The notes under the pieces: model-generated
Database searches by the model: none
Seen by the model: the letters and a program-made list of their open reading frames with translations, nothing else
What the model was told of the DNA's origin: nothing
Made by a program: the position numbers and the translations under genes
NCBI GenBank assembly: GCA_964643075.1
Contig: CAZXQO010000021.1
Location: 10,977-74,976 of the forward strand
DNA from: Desulfocucumis sp964643075
Lineage (GTDB): Bacteria; Bacillota; Desulfotomaculia; Desulfotomaculales; Desulfocucumaceae
Reading direction: 5' to 3'
DNA: 64,000 nt
Shown: piece after piece, positions 17,225 to 25,934 of the stretch
Numbering within the stretch: position 1 is the first letter of the stretch
How the letters are laid out: each line of letters starts with the position of its first letter

Positions 17225-17412
17225 CTTCTCCTGATCGCTGAGTTCTTCTATAAGAAGCGGGGGAACCAAATTATTGGGGTGAATCGGTTCAGTAGTCAAT
17301 AGTCCGTAGTCAGTTGTCAGATACTGGCGACCGATTACAGACTACCGAATTCGTAGGGTTACTTTCGATCCGAATCCGTCAGCTAACTTCGCAAGCGTTG
17401 AAAGGGAGGATA
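17225..17412 (+). promoter_or_regulatory. c-di-AMP riboswitch (ydaO/yuaA type)
   Basis: The conserved blocks of the ydaO aptamer are present in order: ATCGCTGAGTTCTTC, AGCGGGGGAACCAA, GGGGTGAATCGG, then CTTTCGATCCGAATCCGTCA, GCTAACTTCGCAAGCG and GAAAGGGAGG. The outer stem pairs CTCC near 17227 with GGAG near 17405. Between GAATCGG and the CTTTCGATCCG block lies an unusually long variable arm (about 17290-17350) made of TAGTC/CAGT-type repeats. The aptamer is followed after about 55 bases by an intrinsic terminator. Family knowledge: ydaO RNAs bind c-di-AMP and usually turn expression off at high ligand, controlling osmolyte, potassium and cell-wall genes. Confidence 0.9.
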
Positions 17413-17470
17413 GGCAAAAGCAGAGCTTATTTGCGCTGTGTAGTTAGTAATTTTAATTTTTGCTTTTTCA

Positions 17471-17497
17471 CCCCTGAATACGTATTCAGGGGTTTTT
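17471..17497 (+). terminator. Riboswitch expression-platform terminator
   Basis: CCCCTGAATA-CGTATTCAGGGG is followed by TTTTTG. It lies directly downstream of the aptamer and upstream of eam. Confidence 0.88.
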
Positions 17498-17517
17498 GTG
17501 CTCTTTGCCTGTCCTTA

Positions 17518-17647
17518 AATATAAGTGAGCCTAAGGGTTCGGAAGGGGTTATTCCCCTTCCGAACCCTTAGGGCGAACTTAGTTCGAGCTATACAGCCTG
17601 TTGATCCCCGACCTTCGGGGACGGAGTCTTACAGGCTGTTGCGAGAT
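17518..17647 (+). repeat. Structured dispersed repeat, copy B (130 bp)
   Basis: This is a near-identical inverted partner of copy A (1264-1394). It holds a long perfect hairpin (CTAAGGGTTCGGAAGGGG with CCCCTTCCGAACCCTTAG), the palindrome CGAACTTAGTTCG, and a third hairpin ACAGCCTGT...ACAGGCTGT with inner CCCCGACCTTCGGGG. It lies entirely between the riboswitch terminator and the eam ribosome site, so it is part of the eam leader RNA. Confidence 0.9.
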
Positions 17648-17666
17648 AAAAAAAGGAGGAGTTTTC

Positions 17667-18953
17667 ATGTCCATCCCGGCTATTGAGAAATGTAAAATCA
17701 CCAGTGATGAGAAGAGAGTAATAGCTCTCAGGCGATCTGCCGAACTCAGGCAAAAAATAACCGATTACCTGGATATTAAGGATACCATAAAAACAGGTTT
17801 TGATTTACGGTCCGTAACGGAGTTTAACAAAAAAAATCTGCTCAAACACTACAATGCCACCGAAGAACAGTGGCAGAACTGGCGCTGGCAGATGGCGCAC
17901 CGCATCGATAACGTAACAACCTTATCCAAAATCCTGGACCTGAGCATAGATCAATTTGCCCAGATTAAGCAGGTCGGCACCCGCTACCGCTGGTCCATAT
18001 CCCCCTATTACGCTGCGCTGATTGTAGAGGGCGAGCCAAACGACCCTATAAAAATGCAATCCGTACCGACAGCAGAGGAAATGGACGAAAGCGGCCACAG
18101 CGATCCCATGGCGGAAGAATTTACCTCCCCTTCCCCCTGCGTTACCAGGCGCTACCCGGACCGCCTGATCATCAACGCCACCAATATGTGCGCCATGTAC
18201 TGCCGCCACTGCCAGAGGAGGAGAAATATCGGGGAAACGGATCAGCACAAACCACACCAAAGCCTGGTGGCAGCCCTGGACTATATTCGCAAGAACAGGG
18301 AAATACGCGATGTGCTTATTACCGGTGGAGACGCCTTATTGCTTGACGACCGGAAAATTGACTGGCTTCTCGGCGAACTGGATGCCATTAAACATGTGGA
18401 AATCAAGCGTATCGGCACCAGGTCCATCGTCACCCTACCCCAGAGGATCACGCCGGAGCTTTGCGCCGTACTTAAAAAGCATCCACCCGTATACATCAAT
18501 ACGCAGTTCAACCACCCCAGGGAAATCACCCCCGAGAGCAAACGGGCCTGTGATATGTTAATCGAGGCGGGAATTATACTGGGTAACCAGGCAGTGCTGT
18601 TAAAAGGAATAAACAACTGCGCCCACGTGATGAAAAAATTAAACCAGGAGCTGCTAAAAATCCGGGTACGCCCTTATTACATTTTCCATGCCAAGCAAGT
18701 TAAAGGAACCAAACATTTTATTACCAGTATTGAAGAGGGTATCAACATAATGGAAAAACTGAGGGGGTATACCTCCGGCCTGGCCGTACCCACATATATA
18801 ATCAACGCCCCTAATGGCTACGGCAAGACCCCGGTGCTGCCACAGTACCTGCTGGAAAGAGGCAACGGCTCGGTCCGCCTGCGCACCTGGGAAAACCGTG
18901 AGTTGGAATACAACTGTCTCCCCGGGAGTGAACAAAAAACTAATGGTATTTGA
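17667..18953 (+). CDS. eam: Glutamate 2,3-aminomutase (KamA-family radical SAM, PLP)
   Basis: The 428-residue KamA-family enzyme has a radical-SAM cluster C175-x3-C179-x2-C182 (NMCAMYCRHCQRRRNIGE) and PLP lysine K387 in NGYGKTPV. Lysine 2,3-aminomutase holds its substrate with two aspartates 37 residues apart, in CDLSMG and VVDAPGG. Here those sites are K343 (HAKQVKG) and N380 (IINAPNG), also 37 apart. This Lys/Asn pair is what is known for glutamate 2,3-aminomutase, so I call glutamate as substrate and beta-glutamate, a compatible solute, as product. The start at 17667 follows GGAGGAG; the frame upstream runs through repeat B. No ablB-type acetyltransferase is adjacent, which also argues against N-acetyl-beta-lysine synthesis. 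The leader holds a c-di-AMP riboswitch. Confidence 0.85.
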   Translation: MSIPAIEKCKITSDEKRVIALRRSAELRQKITDYLDIKDTIKTGFDLRSVTEFNKKNLLKHYNATEEQWQNWRWQMAHRIDNVTTLSKILDLSIDQFAQIKQVGTRYRWSISPYYAALIVEGEPNDPIKMQSVPTAEEMDESGHSDPMAEEFTSPSPCVTRRYPDRLIINATNMCAMYCRHCQRRRNIGETDQHKPHQSLVAALDYIRKNREIRDVLITGGDALLLDDRKIDWLLGELDAIKHVEIKRIGTRSIVTLPQRITPELCAVLKKHPPVYINTQFNHPREITPESKRACDMLIEAGIILGNQAVLLKGINNCAHVMKKLNQELLKIRVRPYYIFHAKQVKGTKHFITSIEEGINIMEKLRGYTSGLAVPTYIINAPNGYGKTPVLPQYLLERGNGSVRLRTWENRELEYNCLPGSEQKTNGI

Positions 18954-18991
18954 TATCACTCTACCCAATAATTTAACCGCTGGAGCTAATT

Positions 18992-19020
18992 GACAGGAAA
19001 AAGTAGTTTCTTTTCCTGCC
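18992..19020. terminator. Possible terminator between convergent eam and helicase remnant
   Basis: CAGGAAAA pairs with TTTTCCTG across a 9-base loop, 40 bases after the eam stop. No long T-run follows, so this is tentative. Confidence 0.35.
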
Positions 19021-19085
19021 ATAGAAGCGGTTTCCCTTCATAACCTTATTCGGCTCAATTCAGCCGATTTGTTGCTTCAGGCAAG

Positions 19086-20984
19086 CTAAAGCAGATCCCT
19101 AACCTGATAAACGCAGAGGCAGGCCGGACTGTGGGAACAAACTGTCAGAGGCCCGCGTTTTGAAGGAACTGCCTTTAGGAGGTGGCCGGACGGGCAGGTC
19201 AGCCCGGCTGCAGCCAGGTATTCTTCCATAATTTCCAAAGTGAGTTTTGCAGCCGGAAAATCGCAGCAGGCCAGGACGAAAAGCTTGCCCCGCGCCCTGG
19301 TGACGCCAACATTAACCAACCGCTGCCCGACACTTCCTTCCCTGTGGGAAAGGAGTCCGCTGGGGCCGCGCTGTGGAAAGGAATCAACCAGATCCAGCAC
19401 TACCGCGTCCTGCTCCGCTCCCTGAAAGCGATGGACAGTGGCGGCCACCAGGCCGGCATCCTCGGAACGTGCGCCGGTAAACCCTAAAAGTCCTGCCGTC
19501 AGGGCGTTTAGCAGTCTGGCCTGAGCAGCGTAAGGTGTGAGCAGGCCCACTGTGAGGCCGCCCTGCCTGATCTTCCTGGCCAGTGTCAGAGCCAGGAAAG
19601 CAGACAAGGGGTTGAAGCGGGAAGAACCGTGCCGGTAGCAGAAGGCGGACAAATCGCTCAAGTCCACCAGCGTCAGCGCCGCTCCCGGGCACGGTTCGGC
19701 AGCGGCCAGCGCTGCGCGCCCGGATGTCTCCGGAGCATTGTAGAGCAACCCGCCGTAGACAGAATCGTTCACAAACCCGGCGATGGCCGGGTGCATCCGC
19801 CGCTGCAGGCGCAACACAGCGATATCCGGCGCCTGTCCTTTTTCGAAAGCGGACATTATCCCGGCCTGCTCAAAGATATCCCGCTTCAGCCAGTGTTCCA
19901 CCCCCGGCGCCCCGGCCAGCGCTACCGGCGCCAGCTGGCGGAAGTCGCCGCTCACCACCAGCTTCCGGCACGCCAGGGAGGCAGCAAAAAACACCTGGGG
20001 AATATAGGCCATGCTGGCCTCATCCAGCAGCACGAAATCGTAGTGATCCCTGTAAATCACCGGATCAGTCGCCGCTGCGGATAGAGTACAGCCGAGTACC
20101 TGCGCTTCATGGCACACTCGCGCCTCTGCATCTTTCAGGGTTGCCCTCAGGTCTCGCAAGGCCCGCTCCACATCTGTCAGGCGTGCGCCCCGCGCACCGC
20201 CGGCGCGCAGCCCTGCCAGCAATTCGCTGCGCTCGTCCTCCAACTCTCTACGACGCTCCTGCATTTCCGGATGGTCAGTGGCAGCCAGGCTGGAGGCAAG
20301 AAGGCCGCTTCGCCGCAGCGCCGGCAGCCTGGCCCAGCCATAACGCACCACCAGGCCGGATCGAGCCGGCGCCCCGATCCGGCCTGCCGCCCTCAGCACC
20401 GCGCCGTCCACAGCCACGTTGGCGTGAGAAAGGATCAGCACACGTCCGCCCAGTTCGAAAAAGAGCTTCGCGATCCGGGCCAGGGTTTCGGTCTTGCCGG
20501 TGCCCGGCGGTCCCCAGATACCTTTCGCCGGCCAGGCGCAACGCTTCTTCCTGGGCGCAAGCAGCGGCTGCTAGAGATACGTAGCGCCGCTGGTGCGCCG
20601 GCACTTTTTCCAACACAGTCAGGGCCATTTTCAAATTCCGCTCCGGCGTTTCGCGTAACCGCTCCTGCAAGGCGGCCAGCAAAAACCAGGGCTCGCAGAA
20701 AACTTCAGACCGCTCAGGAGTTCACCCATGTTCTCATGCAGCGCCAGGGTCAACTCTGAGCCGCGCACGGTCACCACCTCTCCCCTGGTTTCGCGGGAGC
20801 CGTAGCGCAGCCGTACCGGCGTGCCGTCGAGGAGAAAAGCCTCCACCTCCAGGTCAAAGGCATAAAGAAATCCCTTCTCGCAACGGTAAACCAGCACCCC
20901 GTCCAGGAGCACCAGAGGGTGGCCTCCTTCATTGCGCAGGTACTCTATTTCTTCAGCCAGCGCCCCGTTGAAACCCTCGATCAA
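19086..20984 (-). pseudogene. SF1 (DNA2/NAM7-like) helicase gene broken by two frameshifts
   Basis: Three consecutive frames together read as one helicase of about 630 residues. The first (to about 20700) is an N-terminal beta-rich domain containing EVEAFLLDGTPVRLRYGSRE. After a shift near an A-run at 20698-20702, the second reads EPWFLLAALQERLRETPERN and ends before Walker A. After another shift near 20530, the third carries Walker A GIWGPPGTGKTET, motif II VLLDEAS, GDFRQLAP, LQRRMHP, VHRFQGAEQD and NVGVTRARGKL. The catalytic core is thus intact but split from its N-terminus. The first codon is a TTG without a clear ribosome site. The shifts could be real decay or sequencing errors. It is co-oriented with the BrxD-like ATPase upstream. 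Confidence 0.8.
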
Positions 20985-21097
20985 TGCAGCAGCTACAAAA
21001 AGGCATCTCTCATTTCAGTAGTCAGTAGAGAAAAAGCTAAAAGAAATTTATGTATTGCCGGCGGATATAAAAAATGCTCCGGGTGCCGGTCCCGGGG

Positions 21098-22342
21098 CTA
21101 TAGACACTCTTTATCATGCTCCTGCATATCTTCCCGCTCCTCGCCTTCGTCATCCGGCAACTCGCCCGGCAGGATCTCCTCCGGTATATCCACCGCAATC
21201 TCCGGCCTGCCGCCGTAGAGATACTGAAGGTCCAGGTACTCCACCATAGCCCGGAGCACCGTGCGCAGGGGCCTGTCCGCAGGTAGGCCTGCGATTGCCT
21301 TGCCGATGTCGTCCGGCGCCTGCCAGCCGTAGGCCAGGATGTGCTGGTCGCGAACGGCCTGGAGCATCCGGCGGATGTCGAAGGTGGAGAGGGTGTCCAG
21401 AAAGAGGTTTTCTTTTAAAAAACTGCCGAAAACTTCCCGCACTGTGGGGATGTCGTGCTGCCTCTCTTTGGCCGCCAGTTTCTGCGGCACATTGTCGTAG
21501 TCGCTGTTTTTCTGCTTCCGGATCAATTCCGACCAGAGGTTGGATGAAGCCGAAAAGACAGTATAAGTTGCCGTCAGGCCAAAAGAAGGCGACATGAAGC
21601 GGGCGGCATTAAGGTAAGCGTTGGCCCTGGCCGTAATGCCCAGGTACATCAACTGTTCGAACTCGTCGAAAAGAATTACCCACCCGGCATAGCCGGCTGC
21701 CCGGATCAGGCGGGAGAGGAAGCGGAAGTAATCGAAGATATTTTCTTTCACCTTGAAAGGCGGCAATGACAGCGCTTTCCCAAAGTTCAGGCGATGGATG
21801 GATTTTAGCTGTGCGATAGGAACGAAGTCTCCCGCCAGATCGCTTGCCAGAATATTCTGGTTGTAGGCGTCACCGCTGCCGTCCAGGTAGTTTTTTAATA
21901 CGGCCTCAATTTTCGGGTGAAGGTTGCGGGCGGCGTATTTCAGCATCTCATCCGCTTCCTCGCTGCCCGGCCGCAGCGCTTCCAGCAGGGGGGCAAAGCC
22001 GGGCTGGGAGTAGCCCGGCAGGTACAGGCCGGCTGCCGCCCGGCGGTAAAGACGGTCCAGTTTATCGAAGGGAGTTTCCTTGGAAAGCGGCACGAAGCTG
22101 ACGGCAAAGTTCAAATCTTCCGCCTTACGGGCAATAATATTCAAAAAGTGCGTTTTACCGTTGCCAAAGTTGCCCTTGACCACCAGGGAAAGGGCACCGC
22201 TTTCCGAGCGCACCCGTTCCAATTCGCGCCCCACACGCTCCAGGGCTGCCTCCCGCCCGTAGGAAAAAATGGCGCTTAAGTTACGGGAGGAAACTCCGGA
22301 ACGCAGGCATTCAACGACCTGTCTGGCTTCAAACTTCTCCAT
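21098..22342 (-). CDS. BrxD/DUF2791-like P-loop ATPase
   Basis: The 414-residue protein starts MEKFEARQVVECLRSGV, the usual opening of this family. It has Walker A VKGNFGNGKTHFLN at about 55-68 and Walker B WVILFDEFEQLM around residue 235. A C-terminal helical region ends in an acidic tail (DEGEEREDM). Family knowledge: BrxC/BrxD (formerly DUF2791) ATPases occur in BREX phage-defence clusters and in related helicase-containing gene sets. I chose the ATG at 22342 following GGGGTGG over the start at 22375. It overlaps the broken gene upstream by 14 bases and is followed by the broken helicase, so the cluster as a whole is probably inactive although this frame is intact. Confidence 0.8.
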   Translation of the reverse strand: MEKFEARQVVECLRSGVSSRNLSAIFSYGREAALERVGRELERVRSESGALSLVVKGNFGNGKTHFLNIIARKAEDLNFAVSFVPLSKETPFDKLDRLYRRAAAGLYLPGYSQPGFAPLLEALRPGSEEADEMLKYAARNLHPKIEAVLKNYLDGSGDAYNQNILASDLAGDFVPIAQLKSIHRLNFGKALSLPPFKVKENIFDYFRFLSRLIRAAGYAGWVILFDEFEQLMYLGITARANAYLNAARFMSPSFGLTATYTVFSASSNLWSELIRKQKNSDYDNVPQKLAAKERQHDIPTVREVFGSFLKENLFLDTLSTFDIRRMLQAVRDQHILAYGWQAPDDIGKAIAGLPADRPLRTVLRAMVEYLDLQYLYGGRPEIAVDIPEEILPGELPDDEGEEREDMQEHDKECL

Positions 22343-22810
22343 TCCGTCCACCCCCCGCGTCGTACTGGTTAACAATTGCCTCCACCACCCGCCGTACCGG
22401 CGAGAACATGCTGACGTTTTCCACCAGGCAGCGAAAATCCTCCTGGTGGATACCAGAGCCGAGTTCTAAAGCTTTGTTCAGCTTTTGTTGCAATTCCAGG
22501 CAGGTTTCGGCAGTGAAAAACTCCTTCACTAGGGCGTCCTGATTGAAAAGATCGGCAAATTTATTCGGACGCGCTCCCGAGACTTCATTCTGAATGCGCA
22601 TCCCCTGATTGCCGGCTCCACCGGCTATCCCTCCCTGTAAAACTTCATCACACCGAAGCGTTGAGGCTGTCCCTGGGCGTCCAGGACCACCAGCGCCTGC
22701 CGGTTGTTACGCACGTTGCCGAGCCAGAGCCGCCTGCCGTCCGGCGCGTTCATCAGCCCACTTCTAAGCACCCGGTGCAAGTCGAAGGCAAAAAGCTGCA
22801 CCGGGTGCAA
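22329..22810 (-). pseudogene. Broken first gene of the BrxD-like/helicase cluster (unknown family)
   Basis: Two frames join into one protein. The first is HPVQLFAFDLHRVLRSGLMN...RFGVMKFYREG, ending in TAG at 22625. After a one-base shift the second continues IAGGAGNQGMRIQNEVSGAR and runs to NQYDAGGGRNGEV. An in-frame TAA lies just upstream of the TTG at 22810, so the N-terminus is probably missing. I do not recognise the family. Position suggests the usual first gene of BrxD-like ATPase/helicase units (in relatives often a TerB-domain protein), but no TerB motif is visible. Confidence 0.55.
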
Positions 22811-22915
22811 GCTGGGACGGTGTTAATAGCAGTCCGCATCAGTTAATCGACTGTAGCCTTGAATTAACAGACGAAGTATAATTATATAAGTTCCCAAACA
22901 ACAACGGAGGCAAAA

Positions 22916-24181
22916 ATGAAACGCTTATTAACTTTACCCTTTATCTTATTGTTCACTCTATCCGGCTTTTTCTCGCTACCGGCCCTGGCCCAACAACCGG
23001 GGAATGAAATTTCAGTGCTGGTTGATGGACTTCCGGTTATCTTTGATGTAAAACCAGTCATCCAAAACGGACGCACCATGGTTCCTTTCCGGGCACTGGC
23101 CGAGGCATTAAACGTCAGAGTTGCCTGGGACGGTACCAATCAAACAGTGAGTGCCGAAAATGAAAAAACCACGGCCCGCCTGCAAATTGGCAACAAAAAT
23201 GCCTATCGTAACGGGACGGCTGTTCTTTTGGATACACCGCCAGTACTCCTGACAGGAAGAACTTTAATCCCGCTCAGATTTTTCAGTGAAGCCTTTGACT
23301 GCCAGGTAGAATGGATTGAGGCCACTAACAGCGTCAGGATTACTTCACCCCCCATGGCAATGACCGTGGTCGGGTTTTATGCCCTGGGAGATATTCAGAC
23401 CAGCAGTTGGACGAATCTTTTCGGAAAAGCCTATCCCGATTCCGGCACCGGCAATACCGGCGCGGTCAGCGAACTGGCCTTAGGGTGGTACAGTTTGGAC
23501 AATGATGGATATTTACTCACCAAAAGCCGGACAGGCTGGCAGAGACCGGACAGTTGGGAAAAGGTTCTGGAGGCCGCCAGGGAATATAACCTTGAAACAC
23601 AGATGGTTGTACACCTGACCGATGAGGATGGCACTATTTCAGACCTGTTAACCAACGAAGCAGCCATGACCAGAGCAGTAAGCGCTATAGTACAAGAAGC
23701 CGGGTTGTACCGTGGTGTAAACCTTAATTTCGAAGGTCTGGGCTTGAAGGACAGCGGTGAACATCTAATAACAGTAAAAAACAACTTCAACAACTTTGTT
23801 CGTCAGTTATCCGATCAGTTAAAAACAGAAAACCTTGACTTGACCCTGACACTACACGCACCAAATAGCGTATATCAAGGATACGATTACCAAACACTGG
23901 GGAAACTTGCCGGTCATATTATCGTCATGGCCTATGATTACGGTCCTAAACCGGAACCTGATGTCCAGGTGATACAGGCCGTGGAAATGGCCAAAGCCGC
24001 TGTTCCGCCTGAAAAGCTGTTACTGGGAATTTCAACTCCCAGTGAAACGCCACAAAGCATGGTAACCAAAATTGGTATCGCGAAGCGCTACAACCTTAAC
24101 GGCATTGCCCTCTGGCGGCTCGGCCTGGTCTCAAATGAGATGTGGAATTCGGTAAGAAACTCTATTCAGGCAGAAAAATAA
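22916..24181 (+). CDS. Exported stalk-domain + GH18 (YaaH/SleL-like) protein
   Basis: There is a signal peptide at residues 1-25 (MKRLLTLPFILLFTLSGFF...ALA). Copper-amine-oxidase N-terminal (stalk) repeats at about 32-143 include GRTMVPFRALAEALN and GRTLIPLRFFSEAFD. A glycosyl-hydrolase-18-like barrel spans about 148-420. The family's catalytic strand, normally GVNIDFE, reads GVNLNFEGLG here: the Glu is kept but the preceding Asp is Asn. Relatives act on peptidoglycan/cortex in spores or as cell-wall hydrolases. The Asn may mean weak catalysis or a binding role. CGGAGG precedes the ATG. It is monocistronic. Confidence 0.82.
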   Translation: MKRLLTLPFILLFTLSGFFSLPALAQQPGNEISVLVDGLPVIFDVKPVIQNGRTMVPFRALAEALNVRVAWDGTNQTVSAENEKTTARLQIGNKNAYRNGTAVLLDTPPVLLTGRTLIPLRFFSEAFDCQVEWIEATNSVRITSPPMAMTVVGFYALGDIQTSSWTNLFGKAYPDSGTGNTGAVSELALGWYSLDNDGYLLTKSRTGWQRPDSWEKVLEAAREYNLETQMVVHLTDEDGTISDLLTNEAAMTRAVSAIVQEAGLYRGVNLNFEGLGLKDSGEHLITVKNNFNNFVRQLSDQLKTENLDLTLTLHAPNSVYQGYDYQTLGKLAGHIIVMAYDYGPKPEPDVQVIQAVEMAKAAVPPEKLLLGISTPSETPQSMVTKIGIAKRYNLNGIALWRLGLVSNEMWNSVRNSIQAEK

Positions 24182-24327
24182 GCTTGACCGCAATGATCCC
24201 CTCTGGAACTATATCGATAAGAAGCCCTTCAAACCTCCGGGATATTGGCCTTAAGCTAGTTCGTGAGTGTTAGATCCCAGCCTGCTCCACGACTCCGGCT
24301 TGGGGGAAATGATAGTCTATGAAATAT

Positions 24328-24361
24328 ATGCGACAGCGAAGAACTGTCTCCACTGTCGCAT
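24328..24361. repeat. Imperfect palindrome of the GCGACA...TGTCGC family
   Basis: ATGCGACAG...CTGTCGCAT encloses AAGAACTGTCTCC. A related sequence lies at 41067-41095, and its core (GGGGACGGTTC) recurs as a larger hairpin at 56041-56105. It lies in the 325-base gap before the nuo terminator; nothing else is seen in that gap. Confidence 0.5.
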
Positions 24362-24440
24362 AACATAAAAATATCCGCTAGCAATAGTTAGCATACTGCT
24401 AAGGAATAACTTAATAACTTAGTTACCCGGTACATAAAAT

Positions 24441-24485
24441 AAAAAGAGAAGCCCTGCCGCATATAGCGGCAGGGCTTCTCTTTTT
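24441..24485. terminator. Bidirectional terminator of nuo operon and GH18 gene
   Basis: A perfect hairpin GAGAAGCCCTGCCGC-atata-GCGGCAGGGCTTCTC is flanked by AAAAA and TTTTT, so it can end transcription from both sides. Confidence 0.95.
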
Positions 24486-24506
24486 ATTCGTCTGGTTGCA
24501 ATTCGT

Positions 24507-25934
24507 CTAGTGCACGAAGAAAGAGTGTGCCGCGCTGTTAACAATCTCGGACAGCGGGCCGGGATAGATACCGATGAACAGGGTGGCCCCCAGGGCTATG
24601 AGCAGCGTCAGGGTAACCGGGCCGCTGATCTTGATGGGTGTGCTGTCCACTGGATCGTCCCGGTACATCACCAGAACCACCCGCAGGTAATAGTACACCG
24701 ACACCATGCTCATGACCATGCCGATAAAGGCCAGCCAGAGGTAATCATCAACAATGGTCTTGAACAGATAGAACTTACCGGCAAAGCCCGCCAGGGGCGG
24801 AATTCCAGCCATGGAAAGCATCACCGTCAGCATTACGGCGGCCATCAGCGGCGAGCGCTGGGCCAGTCCGGCGTAATCCTTTATCTCGTCGCTGCCGGTT
24901 ACATTATAGAAGTATCCGGCCACAGTAAAGGCACCGACTGTGGCAAACACGTACAGGAAACCGTAAAACATAACACCCTTGATGCCGGCCTCGGAGGCTG
25001 TCACCAGACCCACCAGTATATAACCGGCCTGGGCGATACTGGAAAAGGCCAGCATCCTCTTGATATTGGTCTGTGGAATAGCCACCAGGTTACCCACGAT
25101 AATAGTAACCGCAGACAGAATGGCTATCATCATGGTCCAGTTGGCCCAAATACCCGGCAGGGCCTCCACGAAAACCCTCATCAGCACCGCGAAGGAAGCT
25201 GCCTTGGAGCCCACCGCCAGAAACGCGGTAATGGGTGTGGGAGCGCCTTCGTAAATATCAGGCGACCACATATGGAAAGGCACTGCGGATATTTTGAAGC
25301 CCAGACCTGCAATTAGCATTACCAGCCCCAGCATCAGCGCCGGAGAAGGATTCAGGGCAACCGCCCGTCCCACTTCCGGAATCAGAATGGAACCGGTAAC
25401 CCCGTATATCAGACTGAGACCGTATAGCAGCACCGCCGAGGACATGCCCGCCAGCAGCACGTATTTCATACCCGCCTCCACCGATTTGGTTTCCGTCCGG
25501 CGGAAGCACACCAGCACGATAAAGGCTATGGTCATCAGTTCCAGGCCGAGGTACAGAGTAATGAAATCTCCGGCCGATGCCATCACGCTCATGCCCAGGG
25601 TGGCAAATATCAGCATGCTGTAATACTCGCTCTGGTCGCCCAGGAAATCGTCCACATAACGCATGGAGCCCAGGCACACCAGAAAAGCCGACACCAGGAA
25701 GATAATCTTGAAGAACAGGGCATAACGGTCAACCATGAACATGCCGTCATACAGAGAGCCCTGGTTGTCCCAGCCTACCACAACCAGACCGGTTACAAGC
25801 AAGAGCGCGACGGTGGTAAACCAGCCCAGTCCCTTCCTGGAGCTTTTGGGGATAATCAATCCGAAAATAAGCAGCATCAGGCCCAGTGAGGCCAGCGCTA
25901 TTTCGGGAACCAGCAAAGACAAATCGATTTGCAT
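24507..25934 (-). CDS. nuoN: NADH-quinone oxidoreductase subunit N
   Basis: The 475-residue antiporter-like membrane subunit has about 14 helices. Conserved segments are SAGDFITLYLGLELMTIAF, the lysine helix ASFAVLMRVFVE following MWSPDIYEGAPTPITAFLAV, and LAFSSIAQAGYILVG. It forms part of the proton-pumping arm of complex I. It is the last gene of the operon, its ATG directly abutting the nuoM stop, and is followed by a strong terminator. Confidence 0.97.
   Translation of the reverse strand: MQIDLSLLVPEIALASLGLMLLIFGLIIPKSSRKGLGWFTTVALLLVTGLVVVGWDNQGSLYDGMFMVDRYALFFKIIFLVSAFLVCLGSMRYVDDFLGDQSEYYSMLIFATLGMSVMASAGDFITLYLGLELMTIAFIVLVCFRRTETKSVEAGMKYVLLAGMSSAVLLYGLSLIYGVTGSILIPEVGRAVALNPSPALMLGLVMLIAGLGFKISAVPFHMWSPDIYEGAPTPITAFLAVGSKAASFAVLMRVFVEALPGIWANWTMMIAILSAVTIIVGNLVAIPQTNIKRMLAFSSIAQAGYILVGLVTASEAGIKGVMFYGFLYVFATVGAFTVAGYFYNVTGSDEIKDYAGLAQRSPLMAAVMLTVMLSMAGIPPLAGFAGKFYLFKTIVDDYLWLAFIGMVMSMVSVYYYLRVVLVMYRDDPVDSTPIKISGPVTLTLLIALGATLFIGIYPGPLSEIVNSAAHSFFVH

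Noticed and set aside
19724..20584. Long plus-strand frame (286 codons) opposite the helicase
   Set aside because: Its Arg/Pro/Ala-rich sequence is the shadow of a GC-rich coding strand; the minus strand carries clear helicase motifs.
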